NCBI GenBank assembly: GCA_028671895.1
Contig: JAPMAC010000231.1
Coordinates: 10,938,001-11,002,000, forward strand
Source: Oenanthe sinensis
Lineage: Eukaryota > Streptophyta > Magnoliopsida > Apiales > Apiaceae
Length of the DNA stretch: 64,000 bases
Reading direction: 5' to 3'
Below the pieces are notes generated by a model. That model saw only the letters and a program-made list of their open reading frames with translations. It made no database searches and was not told the origin of the DNA. A program made the translations under genes and the position numbers. Below are positions 1-12,100 of the stretch, one piece after another (the first letter of the stretch is position 1; each line of letters begins with the position of its first letter).

Positions 1-54
1 TTCAAAAATCAAAAAATATGCAATTTAATTTTATTCAAAACAAATATTCTAACA
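1..54 (-). repeat. Element G: start of 3' LTR, cut by window edge
   Basis: Read on the minus strand, a purine tract is followed directly by TGTTAGAATATTTG, the expected LTR start after a polypurine tract. Only the first 54 bases of the LTR are inside the window; the rest lies to the left. The minus-strand pol tail and gag at higher coordinates agree with this being the 3' LTR of a minus-strand copia element. Confidence 0.7.
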
Positions 55-65
55 ATCCCCCACAT
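55..65 (-). promoter_or_regulatory. Element G polypurine tract
   Basis: On the minus strand the bases ATGTGGGGGAT lie immediately before the LTR start. This is the usual plus-strand priming site of a copia element. The 530 bases between it and the pol tail (66-597) hold no recognisable gene and read as 3' untranslated region. Confidence 0.7.
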
Positions 66-597
66 GAATAAAATTGACATTGCAAAACGATATTTTGACA
101 TAGAGATAGAAGCATGCGGTAGAAACCAGCATAAGATAAGTAAGTGTTACCCCTTGAACCTTACCTTGTAAGAACATATATACTTTTCTAGAATTTCAGT
201 AGTCGCGTTGACCTTGAGTTGCTCTTCTGTATTGTGAAATGATGATACATCTCCCACTGGAGTCTTTCCCTGTATTTTTTCAGTTCTCATTGTTCAGCCC
301 ATTTTGGTCCTGAGATTTAGCCTGGTTCTGTAAGTTTTACCAAGAATTGGCCCCCACAATTCTTTCTTGAAGCAACCTCACTTCACTCACATAGGTGATC
401 TCTTTAAATAATACTATTGTATTATTTTGTTCGACTTATCGACACACAGGGATCATTAAAAGCATAGTTTAGCCTTAACCAAAGTTTATCACTGTTTTTC
501 ATCATAGGAATGGACCAGGGAGTATAATCCCCACAATGATCTCACTAAGTCTTTATAGTTAGGTTGTCCCATTGAACCAAGATCTTGGGATCTCCAG

Positions 598-838
598 TCA
601 ACAAGGTTGGATTTTCTTTTTATCGACTTTTATTATGGGCATTAGTCTGATTCCTTTCGATGATTTATCAACTAACTCTCTTGTTAATTCCTTGGTTAGC
701 GGATCCAGAGTGTTATCATTTGATTTTAGAAAATCAATAGTGATAACTCTAATTGAGAGTAGTTGTCTAATGGAATTATGTCAACATTGAATATGACATG
801 ACATTCCACTTGGTATATGACAATTTGATCTTATAATT
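598..838 (-). pseudogene. Element G: C-terminal RNase H tail of copia pol
   Basis: The minus-strand translation ends with the classic copia pol tail: a decayed H-I-R-R-R-H block (now with a stop), then VITIDFLKSNDN, then DPLTKELTRELVDKSSKGI and a stop at 598-600. In related elements this stretch is the end of RNase H plus a short tail; it would cleave the RNA strand during reverse transcription. The upstream catalytic part of RNase H, the reverse transcriptase and the integrase are not recognisable between here and 1524, so this is a remnant. The frame contains at least one stop. It probably belongs to the same element as the gag-protease at 1525-2795, which has the same strand and the right order. 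Confidence 0.65.
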
Positions 839-1524
839 GCATATTCCAAAGTATGAAGAAAAAAAATCACGTTTTTCCCATTTAAAACGCATTCACTCGT
901 GTCTTTTAAGACCACAAAGTGACTTTATCATTTTCACTTATCATCATAACATTGGCATATCTATTATATTAATAATTTATTTACTAATCTTCAAATGAAG
1001 TTTCAAACTATTATTAACCTTACCAATTTTAAGCGTCCCTAAAATTAGCAATTTCAATTTACCTCATTCTCAAATTTGAGAGTCCCTAAATTGACAATTT
1101 TATAGTCATCGAATCACCAAATTCAAGAGTCCTCAATTTGGCAGTTAGATCACATCTTTTCAAACTATTCCATTTTCATTTACTATATGAAAACATTCTA
1201 GTTTCTATAGTACTCGCATTCATCAGATACACATATACAACCATTGTCTATGTATTTATCCAAAATACCACTAATTTGTTTTTGGATGTCATTTTATCAT
1301 CAAATGTATTGGTATCAAGACTTCTTCAAGATATTCTCTTATTTCAAACATTTCTAAGAATGTTTCATTACATTCTAGAATTCACAAAAAAAAAATCTTT
1401 TAGGATAACCCCACACTTTTACTATTTCACATCCACAAAGGATAAAGTAATACACCATACCATACATTGGAAGACTCAAGTAAGCAAGAAGAAGAATTAT
1501 CAGTTTTATTAATATTCTTCACAT
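839..1524. other. AT-rich filler inside element G
   Basis: About 690 bases where integrase and reverse transcriptase of element G should be. I see no pol motif on either strand; the stretch is AT-rich, with short repeats of the type 'gtccctaaaattagcaatt' / 'gtccctaaattgacaattt' near 1036-1110. It is either a deletion scar filled with decayed sequence or an insertion I cannot recognise. Confidence 0.4.
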
Positions 1525-2795
1525 TCATACATTGAGTTTGAAAAGGCCCTCAGTAATATTGCCTTTTCCTACAAACATTCCACTCTTAGTTAAAATAACA
1601 TTCTCAGATTCAAACACCATGAATCCATGCTTATTCAGCAATGACCCAGAAACCAAGTTCATTTGGATCTCCAGCACATACAACACATCCTTGAGAGTCA
1701 ACTCCTCACCAGAGACCATCTTCAGTACAACATTGCCCTTTCCTAGGACCTCAGATGTTACAGAATTTCCCATTAATAGCTTCTCTTCAGTATCAGTTGG
1801 TGAGAAAGTATGAAACATCTCCTTGTTTGAGCATATGTGCTTTGTAGCACCAATGTAGATCCACCATTCTTTCGGATTAAAGCCGAACAGGTTCACCTCA
1901 GAAACCATAGCAGATAGACTGATCTCAGATACATCTTGAGTTACTTCATCAACTATGTGGGCCTCAATCTTCTTCCTCTTTGGTAGTGTATACTCATTTG
2001 ACTTGTAACCCATCTTGTCACAGTTGAAGAACTTTCCTTGAAATCTCTTCTTGAATACTACACCTTTAAGTCCCAGGTTGGGTCTCTTGTCTGGTTTCCC
2101 CTTTTTGAACTTGGAATTCAAATTGACCTCCACAACATTAATATTTGAAGAGCTGACATATCAAGTTTTATTACCCTCCTCAATACGGAGTCTCAAAACA
2201 AGATCTTGCACTGTCATCTCCTTTCCTTTATACTTCAAATAATTCTTGAAGTTCATCCAACCAGGGGGCAATTTTTCAATAATCATGGCAACTTTAAATG
2301 CCTCATTCATGGGCATACCCTCAACTTCCATGTCATGCATGATCACTCGAGAAGTCGGGCCACTATAAACTTTTTAGTACCCACATCCTCAGTTCTGTAC
2401 TTCTTGTCGAGTGAGTCCCACAGAATCTTGGACGTCTTTAGCACACTATACACATTGTACAGTGAATCACTCAGACAGTTCATTACATAATTTCTGCACA
2501 AGAAATCTGAGTGGTTTCACTCTTGGACTGCACTAACACGCTGAACATCAGTGTTACCTTCTTTCAGCATAGGTGCGTCATCAGTCAAGAACCTCACAAG
2601 GTTCAAAGTGGTTAAGTAAAACAACATCTTTTGTTGCCACCTCTTAAAATTCAGCCCACTGAATTTTTCCAGTTTTTCCGCCTAGGCGGTTACCGGCACA
2701 ACCGTATTTGGCATCGCAAGGGTTGTCGCATTGGGCACAGACACTACCTCAGCAGTGGCATTACCAGACAAGCTAGCTCCATCAACAACAGTCAT
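1525..2795 (-). pseudogene. Element G: decayed gag and protease start
   Basis: The frame starts at an ATG whose complement is 2793-2795 and reads as a copia Gag: a short low-complexity N-terminus, then EKFSGLNFKRWQQKMLFYL, the conserved start of the capsid-like domain, then LPPGWMNFKNYLKYKGKEMT. It is interrupted by several stops. A decayed zinc knuckle follows (first Cys pattern broken: FFNCDKMGYKSNEYTL). Next comes the start of the aspartic protease, WWIYIGATKHIC, where the catalytic Asp of the usual D-T/S-G is Tyr. The protein stops near 1525 shortly after the pre-integrase region. Gag would build the particle and protease would process it, but this copy cannot work. Its Gag type differs from those of A, B, C and D. 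Confidence 0.75.
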
Positions 2796-4385
2796 ATCTA
2801 AAATCAAGAAATCAATAATTCCAATTAATTCACTTGAATAAGTAAACAACTATAAAGAATTATCTACTCAATTAAATAAATTAAGAGGAATTATATTATG
2901 CTACAATCATAAACACATTATAAAGAGATTTTTTGTCTAGAATTAAATACATCAATTTCGATATATCAGTGGATAATTCCCAGGTTTCGGATGGGTCCCA
3001 CTGGTCCCACTTAAAACCCAAATCTCGGACAGAATTTTCCATTTTCATTATCAAAAAAATAGTATTTTATTCTATAAAAATAATCTCCTGACTATATTTA
3101 TAATGAAATTCGTAAAAACATCGCATGCAAGCTAATCATATACAGTAACTTGTTAAATAATGCAAATATAAAACATGTAAATTCAATAACAGAATTTAAA
3201 ACCAATACATATACGGCTAGCAAGATGCGTTAAACATGCATACACTCAAATGGTTTAACAAAATTAATATTTATTATCATTATAGAGATAGCACCTGACC
3301 ACAATGAAAAGAACCTAAACATGTTCTGTATCAAAAAGTTCAAAAATAAATAACCAACAATAAACCCATTAAGGGAAAAAACCATTTTTTTTAACAAATA
3401 CAAAAGTAATGTAAAATTAATCAATAAATCTCAATGCAAGAAAATCAATTAATTAAAAAAATAAGGAAATATAATAAATCAGATTTAAACAATTATAATC
3501 GAAAAGAAAGATTCAATCCAAACATGAATATATATATATATATATATATATATAATCATGCAAGTAAATAATTTATTCTATTTTATTTTATTTTTAAAAA
3601 TGATCAAAAACCAGATTACACAAGACATGGCAAAATTATGTAATATGAATTAAATAAATATCATTGCATTGTTTAACTCGTAAAAAACACATAAAAAATT
3701 AACCAAACATGTTAAGATTTACACAAGAAATTTAGCTAAACAGGAGATAGGTATTACATATTTTTTTTAAAAAAAACATACATACAGTGTGACTAGAAAA
3801 ATGCAAGACATGGCATTCTACTAAACTCTAATGACAAAACATAATTAACAGGCTAGAGTATCCATACTAACTTTATTAAACTAAACACCGACAATTACTA
3901 GTACACATGTATAAGGCTAAATAAAAATTGATTAACCCAAAAATTTTAAACCTAGTCAAGCTGTTTTAAACCTCATCTAAAATCAAAGAAAATCTGAAAA
4001 CCCATATTAGAACGCATGAGGTGACCATAAAAAAATATATTAACATTAATATCATGAAAAGAGAACTAGCATGCCGTTTAATAAAATCTAATCAAAACAA
4101 GGTCAGGATCAAGAATAATAGCTAGAATCAAATAAAACATGATAATAGCCTCATTAAAATAAATACAAGCAAGACAACCAAATGAATTAAACCATAAAAC
4201 TAGTAATAGCATAACTAAAACACCTTTGTCCGTTCTAAAACAAACACATAAGATCAACAACAAGATCAAAACATGGTAATTAAATTATAATCTTTTTATA
4301 TAAAAACTATACTCCCATAAAAATATTCAAATAAATTAGTTTATTGATTAAACCAATTCATATGAATTATGGGATCTGTTTAAAG
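2796..4385. other. AT-rich leader or relic DNA between element G gag and element E
   Basis: About 1.6 kb without a gene I can support. On the minus strand it lies upstream of G's gag and ends in CTTGATTTTAG directly before ATATG, which looks like a 3' splice site, so part of it may be a leader intron. No primer-binding site (complement of GCTCTGATACCA) and no 5' LTR of G are visible here. It holds a TA microsatellite and long A/T runs. Confidence 0.4.
3529..3554. repeat. (TA)n microsatellite
   Basis: About 13 uninterrupted TA units in the AT-rich stretch between elements G and E. No function is implied. Confidence 0.9.
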
Positions 4386-5538
4386 TGTTGGGACAATCGA
4401 ATAATGATGTTGCATTTTATGATATGAAAATGAACGAGTTTGAATAGAAAGTTAACCTTAATCGATACGGTGCAAGCGATTCAAATTCTAGTCTTCTACT
4501 GTATTCTCGTATTTACCTTGAGCGAAGTGTGACCTTCGATCCTCCCAAGGTTGCCTCCCTTCTAGCTTTGAGATCTTGGAACCCTTGTTCTTGGTTGCCT
4601 CCTTGAATGACTGCTCACAAAAACCCTAGTTTCCAAACCCTTGGCTAGAAGAGAATAAGATGAATATAAAGACTATAGTAGGGATCCTGGATAATTAGGT
4701 CTGATCTTCCAATGACATTCTAAGTCAAGCCCAATGTCATTAAATATTAATTCAATCCACTAAAAAATTAATATTTGCACTACCTCTCTTAATGCCGTAA
4801 TTTAATTATTAACTCGGCTCCAATATTATTTACTTATTAAATTCCCCATGTTGAAGATATCAAATATCCATTAATTAAATTAATTTTTGATAATTAATTT
4901 AATCAACATCTTTTATCATTGATCATCCACTCTACCTTATAATTATGCAAGAACAAACCTGCATGTAGGATAAAGCATAATTATCTTTATGAGCTTTCAA
5001 GATGACATCATCACCTGAATATTTTTGGACACGGTTTCCTTTTATAATCAATATCCCACTTTGTATGCAATGTCATTGTCCAAAACATAATGTTGTGATT
5101 AAAAATAAATCACATCACATATGAATCAAAACATGTGCATTGCATACAAGTGTCAATCACTGTATTCGGATTAAGAACCTAAGCAATAATAATATTATAG
5201 AATCTTAGTTCTTCTTTATTATTAGAATAGAAAAACAATTCTAATATTTTAATCCCGTTCAATATACACAAAGCATACAAGTATTATTCAATAATAAAGA
5301 TAGATTATTTCTAAATAATATTTCAGTCATTTTAGTGATTTATTTAACTCCACTTAAACTGTGAACATTTATTATATTATATATAGACACTGACAATCTA
5401 ATCTTCTGGTATCCCATTTGATACTAGATTTTCCACAATATATAATATACAAACAATGTTAAAATATGCATTCAAGATTCTCAATAAAAAAGACAATGTC
5501 ATATACTTCAAATGAATAGTTCAGTATACTCCCTAATA
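4386..5538 (-). repeat. Element E 3' LTR
   Basis: The right boundary is the purine tract GAGTGGGAGAT, followed on the minus strand by TATTAGGGAG, where the usual TG start has become TA. The left boundary is the minus-strand end CGATTGTCCCAACA at 4386. That gives 1153 bases. The five bases outside (taaag, 4381-4385) may be one copy of the target duplication, but the partner could not be checked because the other LTR is missing. A block around 4560-4690 has the look of the transcript leader. Confidence 0.65.
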
Positions 5539-5549
5539 ATCTCCCACTC
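5539..5549 (-). promoter_or_regulatory. Element E polypurine tract
   Basis: Minus-strand GAGTGGGAGAT immediately precedes the LTR start. The similar AAGTGGGAGAT stands before the 3' LTR of element D. Confidence 0.7.
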
Positions 5550-5617
5550 ATACTCAAGCTATTCTTTGAGTATATCAGTGTTTTATTACAAGCAATCCAC
5601 TACTAATTAAATAACTA

Positions 5618-7568
5618 CTATGTGACCATACATCTAACTCCTATCGCCTCCACGTGCTGCTCAACAGCCTTAGCTGGTAAGCTCTTTATGAAAGGATTTA
5701 CCCGATTGTTGTTTGATGATATATCAGTCACAATAATATCTCTCTGCTTAACGAACTGTAAGGTGATACTTACGCTCGATGTGTTTTGCTGCCTTATGGT
5801 ATCGCAGTTCCTTTGCATTTGCCACAACACCAGTGTTATCACAATACACTGTTAAGCTCCTAGACAAACAAGGTACCACATTTATGTCGAAAAGAAAGTT
5901 TCTGAACCATATCACCTTCGAGGCTGCCTTCGAGGCTGCCGTATATTCGGCTGCCACATATTCGATTTCCATGGTAGAGTCAGCAACGCATTTCTGCTTT
6001 ACACTCGTCCATATTACAGCTCCACCTCCTAAGGTAAACACATATCCCAAGGTTGATTTCCTTTTATCTCTATCTGCTTGGAAATCTGAATTGGTATATC
6101 TCAGAGGTAAGAAATCTAAGGCCTTGTAAATTAGCATATACTCCTTAGTCCTTCTCATGTACTTGAGTATAGCCATTACTAAACTCCAATGTTCATGTCC
6201 TGGGTTTGACTGATATCTGCTAACCATGTCCACGACAAAACAAATATTAGGTCTCGTACATAACATTACATTCATTAAGCTTCCACATGTCGAAGCATAG
6301 GGAACCGCTTTCATGCTCTTTATCACCACTGATGTCGTGGGACACTGTTTCTTCGATAGAGCAACTCCATGTTTATAAGGTAGGTTACCCTTCTTGGAGT
6401 CATGCATGTTAAAATGAGCAAATACCTCATCAATGTAGGGCTCTTAGGATAAAGCCAACATCATTTTCTTGCAATCCCTTATAACTTTGATCCCAAGGAT
6501 GTATGCTGCTTCACCTAAGTCCTTCATTTTGAACTTTTGAACAACCATGCATTTACTGCTGATAACATCTCTACATTATTTCCAATGAGTAAAATATCAT
6601 CTACGTATAGCACTAGAAAAGTCACTAAATTGCCCTCACTTTTCTTGTACATACATGACTCGCTTGGACATTGATCAAATTCGTATGACTAGATTACCTC
6701 ATCAAAGAAAATATACCAATACCTAGAAGCTTGTTTAAGTCCATAAATGGACTTCTTAAGCTTACATACCAGATGCTCTTGGCCTTCCTTAATGAATCCT
6801 TCTGGTTGTTGCATATAGATGATCTCATCATCAAGATTCCAGTTTAGGAAAGCTGTCTTGACATCCATTTTCCAAATCTCATAATCGGGATGAGCTGTTA
6901 TAAATAAAAGAATCTGGATCGACTTTAGCATGACTACTGGCGAAAATGTTTCCTCATAATCGATCCCTTCTTTCTGAGTATACCCTTTCACAACATGTCT
7001 TGCTTTCCAAGCTTTTACCTTTTTTTCAGATCCTTTTTTCTCTTATAGATCCACTTACATCCAATGGGTTTTACACCTTTGGGTGGTTCCACGAGCTCAT
7101 AGACTTGATTGAATATATAGGTTACATATCAGATTTCATTTCTTTTTGCCATAGATCTGCATCTTTGTCTTGCATTGCTTCCTCGTATGTCATGGGATCC
7201 TCATCATGTTCCTCAGAGACCAAGTCCGAAGACTCTCCCAATAACATGAATCTGTTGGGTTTACGAATAACCCTTCCACTATGACGAGACACTAGTGTGG
7301 TATTAATGATATGTTGTGTGTTCTCTTGTGGCTGTTCTACTTGTACTATTGGCACTTGGTCATTATTTGTCTCTCTCACTAGTTCCTCTAAAACAATACT
7401 GCTCGTGGGTTTATGGTTCATATAGTCTTCCGCTAGGAATCTAGCATTGGTACTAACAATGACATCCCAATCCTTAGGACTATAAAATAAATATCATTTC
7501 ATTCCCATGGGATAGCCTATAAAAAGCCTTACTTCTATACGATATTCCAACTTAGTTACGTTCTTGTT
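5618..7568 (-). pseudogene. Element E: pol 3' half (post-integrase, reverse transcriptase, RNase H)
   Basis: From high to low coordinates: the post-integrase block FIGYPMGMK; the linker with SRHSGRVIRKPNRF; the RT start (MKGYTQKEGIDYEETFSPV, MDVKTAFLN, LKKSIYGLKQASRYW); an intact YVDDILLIGN active site near 6585-6615; the copia YVHS-like region; and RNase H with TNSDFQADRDKRKSTLGY, STMEIEYVAA, CDNTGVVANAKE and KHIERKYHL. It ends at 5618 with HVEAIGVRC. Stops and frameshifts separate the blocks, and a 12-bp tandem copy (ttcgaggctgcc, near 5919-5942) lengthens the RNase H. The protein would copy element RNA into DNA, but this copy is dead. The reading frame enters from E's integrase across the insertion of A. 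Confidence 0.85.
7564..7568. repeat. Target-site duplication of element A, left copy (ttgtt)
   Basis: The same five bases, ttgtt, flank the outer ends of A's two LTRs (7564-7568 and 58532-58536), as expected for copia integration. Confidence 0.85.
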
Positions 7569-8958
7569 TGTTAGGTCCAAAATCATCATAGAATGGGGGG
7601 TTGAATATGATGTGGTAGATTTTTCATTATATCGTGGATTAAGTGTTTGTGTTTTTAAGATATGAAAATGGCAGTTAATGAAATACAAAGATTCGGGGAA
7701 ATAACAATATATTATTAAATCCCTGAGGTGCTACACTTCTAATCAAATGATTAGCTTCAATGGGTTCAATCAATGTTACAATAGAAGTACAGTTGGGTGA
7801 TATAAATGTAAGTCTTTAATGGAGCTCCCGTGTGTATCTCTTTTGTTGATGATGAATGAATACCTCTCTGTCCATATTGATTTTCACCTATATATAATTT
7901 GTAGACTTTTTGGAAATTGATTCCCATAATTGTTTAAGTCCTTTGTTGCGCCTGCAAGAGTGGTTGTGGTGTGTAGGCTCCACTAAAATCCTTTGTTGCG
8001 CCTTTAACCTTTTGTTGCGCCTTTAACCTTTTGTTGCGCCTATATAATTTTTATTGCGCCTCTCATATTATTCCACTATATAGGCGCCATGAAATCACTT
8101 ATAAACAATTGAAGTTTTGTTGCGCCTTGTGGTACTTTTGTTGCGCCTGCACACTAGTTGCAGTGTGTAGGCGCCACAAAATCTTCCATGCTAGATTTGA
8201 TGCGCCACAACTTCATTATGTTGCGCCTTGCACTCTGATTCCCTGTAGAGGCGCCACCAACTCTTTCCTTGTGCCCAAGTACTTAGAAAACTCTTGTTGT
8301 CATCTTTTGTTGCGCCTGCACTAGGGGTTACCTTGTGTAGGCGCAACCAATGACTTAGATTCTTTGAATAGCTGTTTCTTTGTACCTTGGAAGATATGTT
8401 GCGCCTCATACATGGTTTCAAGTGTATAGGAACACCAAAGGTAGTAATGCTTACCTTAACCAATTTCTTGAAGTGCTTGAAGTAATTACTAACTTGGTTT
8501 TCACTCTTCTGGCTTGATCAACTGATTTTCTTCTGATTAATCAAGACAATTCTTTTCTTGTTGTGCTGACGCTTATTGCACTGGTCTGGTTCACAAACGA
8601 CTAACACTGAATTGAATTTCCTTGATTTCTGTTCTATTTCAGCTGATTAACTTTGGACTGTTCCATTGCTTCTGATCACTGAAACCCTTTGACAACTATA
8701 CTTGAATCATTGCACTGTCTTTAGTCTGAAATCTACTGAACACTTATTTGTTGCTGATGCCTGAACATATTAATGAACTTCTCTCGCTGTCGTTTAGTAA
8801 ACCTTACATCTTGAGTATTTTGCAATGACATATGTATGATTTCCGTTTGCATGTGCTTCTGGATTCCTGTGCTGCATATTAGCATTATTTATCTGTCTTT
8901 ATTTTTTAGTTGAGTTATCGTTATCACTATTACATACTAGGTTACATTATGCTTTAGA
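7569..8958 (-). repeat. Element A 3' LTR with GCGCC palindrome cluster
   Basis: It starts on the plus strand at TGTTAGGTCC, matching 20710, and ends at GCTTTAGA; on the minus strand the usual TG start has become TC. Length 1390 bases. Between about 7945 and 8440 it carries repeated GTTGCGCC and TAGGCGCCAC half-sites arranged as imperfect hairpins about 45-65 bases long. A minus-strand TATATATAG at about 7890-7898 is a candidate TATA box, leaving about 290 bases for the transcribed end of the LTR. Confidence 0.85.
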
Positions 8959-8968
8959 ATCTCCCCAT
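8959..8968 (-). promoter_or_regulatory. Element A polypurine tract
   Basis: Minus-strand ATGGGGAGAT directly precedes the 3' LTR start. B and C have TAGGGGGAGAT at the same place. Bases 8969-9148 between here and the third ORF are 3' untranslated. Confidence 0.75.
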
Positions 8969-9148
8969 ATTTATTTCGTAGAGTTCAACAAGCAAATCCT
9001 GTGAGAGGATAACTCAACTAATACTTACAAGAAAAAGTAAAGTACAAAAAGATAGTAAATAATATTAATTACATTCTAGATTAGATTTTACATTTCCAGA
9101 TTTCTTGTGTACAATAGAAGTTTGTTCCTCTAGCCTGAACAAATAATT

Positions 9149-12100
9149 CTATGATCTTCTGCTTCTTTGTACCGAGTCTTGCTTGTGTTTAGATCTTGTT
9201 TCAGAGTAATGCTTTCTGAGCTCTTCTTCCTTCTGCTCCAACCTTGCCTTCACTATGTCTCTAGCTTCTACTTCAAGAGTATTGACTGGAGGTGGTTCTT
9301 CTAACTTCTTCAAAACTTCAGTGAGAAAAGCGGTTGAGTTTGTCTTGGAGATTGACTCGAAGGCCAGAGATTGTCTCTTTGAAAATAGAACACTGTTATC
9401 CTTTTTGGAAAGCCTTTAACTCTGTCAGTGTCATGCATCGAATCTTCTCCTAGCTTCTCCCTTAGAACGTCTTTAATCATCTTCAAAGCCTTTTTGTCTG
9501 ATTTGACAGTGGATCTCTTTACTCTTGAAAGAACTTTTCGGATAATTTCAGAATTGTTTCTCCTCAGTTTTGACAGCTCTTTATTTTTATCCATTCCATT
9601 CCTCTTGAAAAGAAAGTATTTTGTTCCATTCGGCTCCGTCTGAATGCAAGGTTCAGAATCTCTTATAGCTTCAAGTACTTCAGTGCCATCCTCTCTTCTT
9701 ACATACACTGGATCTTGGTAATATCTGGTTGTCTCCATTAGATATCTTCCAGAAGTTTTAATTGCTCTGTTTAGCCTGAATGGGTAGATCAACTCAGCAA
9801 CTCTTAGATCTTCGTTTGTTCTATTCTTCTTGCTTCTAAGTCTCCCTTCTACATATTGCATGAACATTGCATGACTTGAGTCCTGACATTCATCAGACAA
9901 AGTTAGGTTATGAAGTATTGTTGCTTTGTAGTACTTGACCACCGGAGGCTTCTCAAATGCTTCGACACCGATCTCTATAATTTTCTTCTCAATCATATCT
10001 CTCAGTATCTCATTTATTTTATGCCCACCAAAGATGACTTTCCTCTTCAGCACATACAGCTTCACAATATTCATCTTTTCAAAACTCTTTGTCGACAATA
10101 CCTTTGATCCCAGTGTTGTAGAATTTATGAACATTTTTCACCCATACTTGGATGCACTTACTGATACGCTTGTAATCTCTTCTGATAGCATATCATAGAA
10201 TTCATGAACATCTTCAAATCTTTCCCTCATGGTTCTGAAGAGATCAAGGACTTCTCTGTCTTTCTTCTGAGTAAGAGTTAACTATTTCTTCTTCAGTAGA
10301 CTCCTTGCTTCATCCCAATTAGGACCAACCTTTGCTTCAATGTCCTTGACTCTATTTATTCTTTCTATTGCGTGTTGTACTCTCTTCCATTTTCTCTTCA
10401 TCAGTTCTTGAGCTTGATCTATACCTTGAATAACAACTTCATCTACACCAACTAGAAGACAGTCATCATCAAAAGCATATTCTTCAGCAAACTCCTCCTC
10501 AACATCTATTCCAGCTGCTTTTGCAGTTTCCTCTATTTCAATCTCTGTTGGAATCTCCAGTGGTACATAGGGCTCAAATATTTTTCCTTCTTCAAGTTGC
10601 CTAGCTCCTGGTCTATAGAAAATATATGACTCCCCTTGAACTGTATATTCCAATATCATTTCAGCTCTAACTTTTTCTTGTACTACCCTCTCCTCCTCAG
10701 TTGGGTTATCCTCTATTCTGACCTGAGTAATCTGAGTTGTTAAAGTTGATTGAGTAGAAATATGAACTTTTTGAGCTAGCAGTTGTTTAACCAAATCTTT
10801 AATTTCTTTCATTTTCGCTCGCTGCTGCTCCTGTACTTCCAAGATCTTTCTTATTGAGTAGTGAATTTCAGTTACTTGGGCCTCCATATTTAGAATCTTT
10901 TAGTTGTGTGCAGTGTGTGCAATGTGTGGGGTGTTTATTTGGGTAGTGGGTGTCTCACTCCTCACTATTTCTGTTTGTGCACGACCCTCAACACTCACAC
11001 TCGGGAAATCAGGGTGAGGGAACATAAGATCATCAAAGTTAATTGTTTCACTCATTTCCATAATAGCACTTAGATCTTCTGTACCTGCATTAAAATCCAT
11101 ATCCCTTCTATGGGTAGGTTGCCTCTCCGCCGGACCACTTTGGGTGGGGAGAACTCCTTTTTCAGGAACTGGGGGGTTGAGACCCAGTGTGGTCACCACT
11201 ATGGATTCTGTAATAATTGGAAAAGTTGAAGAATATGTGATGCCAGCTGAAGCCAATGAAGGCATTACCTGCTCAGAGACACCCTGAACAGGTTCTACTA
11301 ACAAAGTAGCAGATACTCTATGAATAGAGTCCACATCCCTTCTATGGGTGTATTGTCCCTCCGCCTGACCTGTTAAGGTGGGGAGGACCTCCTGTGTAGG
11401 AGCTGGACTTGGAATTTCCAGGGGGGTCACCACCTCATACAATGTAATGATTGACAAATGAGAGCCTGTGGTTCCCCGCGAAGCCTGTGAAGGCACTTCT
11501 ACTTGAAGTGGTGATGCTATTGACACAGCTACTCCTTGAATGGAGACTTCTTCCCTTCTATGGGAGAGTTGCCTTTCCACGTCACCATTTTGGGGGAGGG
11601 AAAACATCCTGAACAGGATCTGGAGATGTTAAGTCCAGGGGGGGTCACCACATTTGACAATGTAATGAATGGCTCGTTAGAGTCAGTGATGCCCCCAACT
11701 ATCTGTGAAGACAAATTCTGAATTTGATCAACCAAAACAGTAATAGCTACTGAAATAGCGGATTTTGTTACAATCTCTGGTTCTGTCCCCGTACCTTTCA
11801 GGATTTTGTCAATTTCAGAATTGAGGTTACGAAGAAAGAGAATGTCTTCAGAGATTGGAGAATCAGGTTTCTGGCTCACAGTTGCCCTAGGTTTAAAATT
11901 CATTTTACGTCATTTTAGAGAAGGCATAGTTGTAGGGGATATTTCAATAATTTCCTGATTCGGTAGGGAATCCCTACCATCTAAATCAATGGTTCTTTTT
12001 CGTGTTTTGGGAGATGAAGGGAGTGTTTGTTGTTCTCTGGCAGTGGTTAGAACTGGTTGGGTTTGACCAAGTTCATTGCTAGCTTCAATGGCCACTGAGG

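Noticed and set aside
1138..1512. 124-codon plus-strand frame
   Set aside because: Phe/Ile/Tyr-rich translation of AT-rich DNA with no domain and no supporting context.
3230..4269. Short hydrophobic minus-strand frames
   Set aside because: They arise from AT-rich non-coding DNA; there is no conserved motif and the amino-acid composition follows the base composition.
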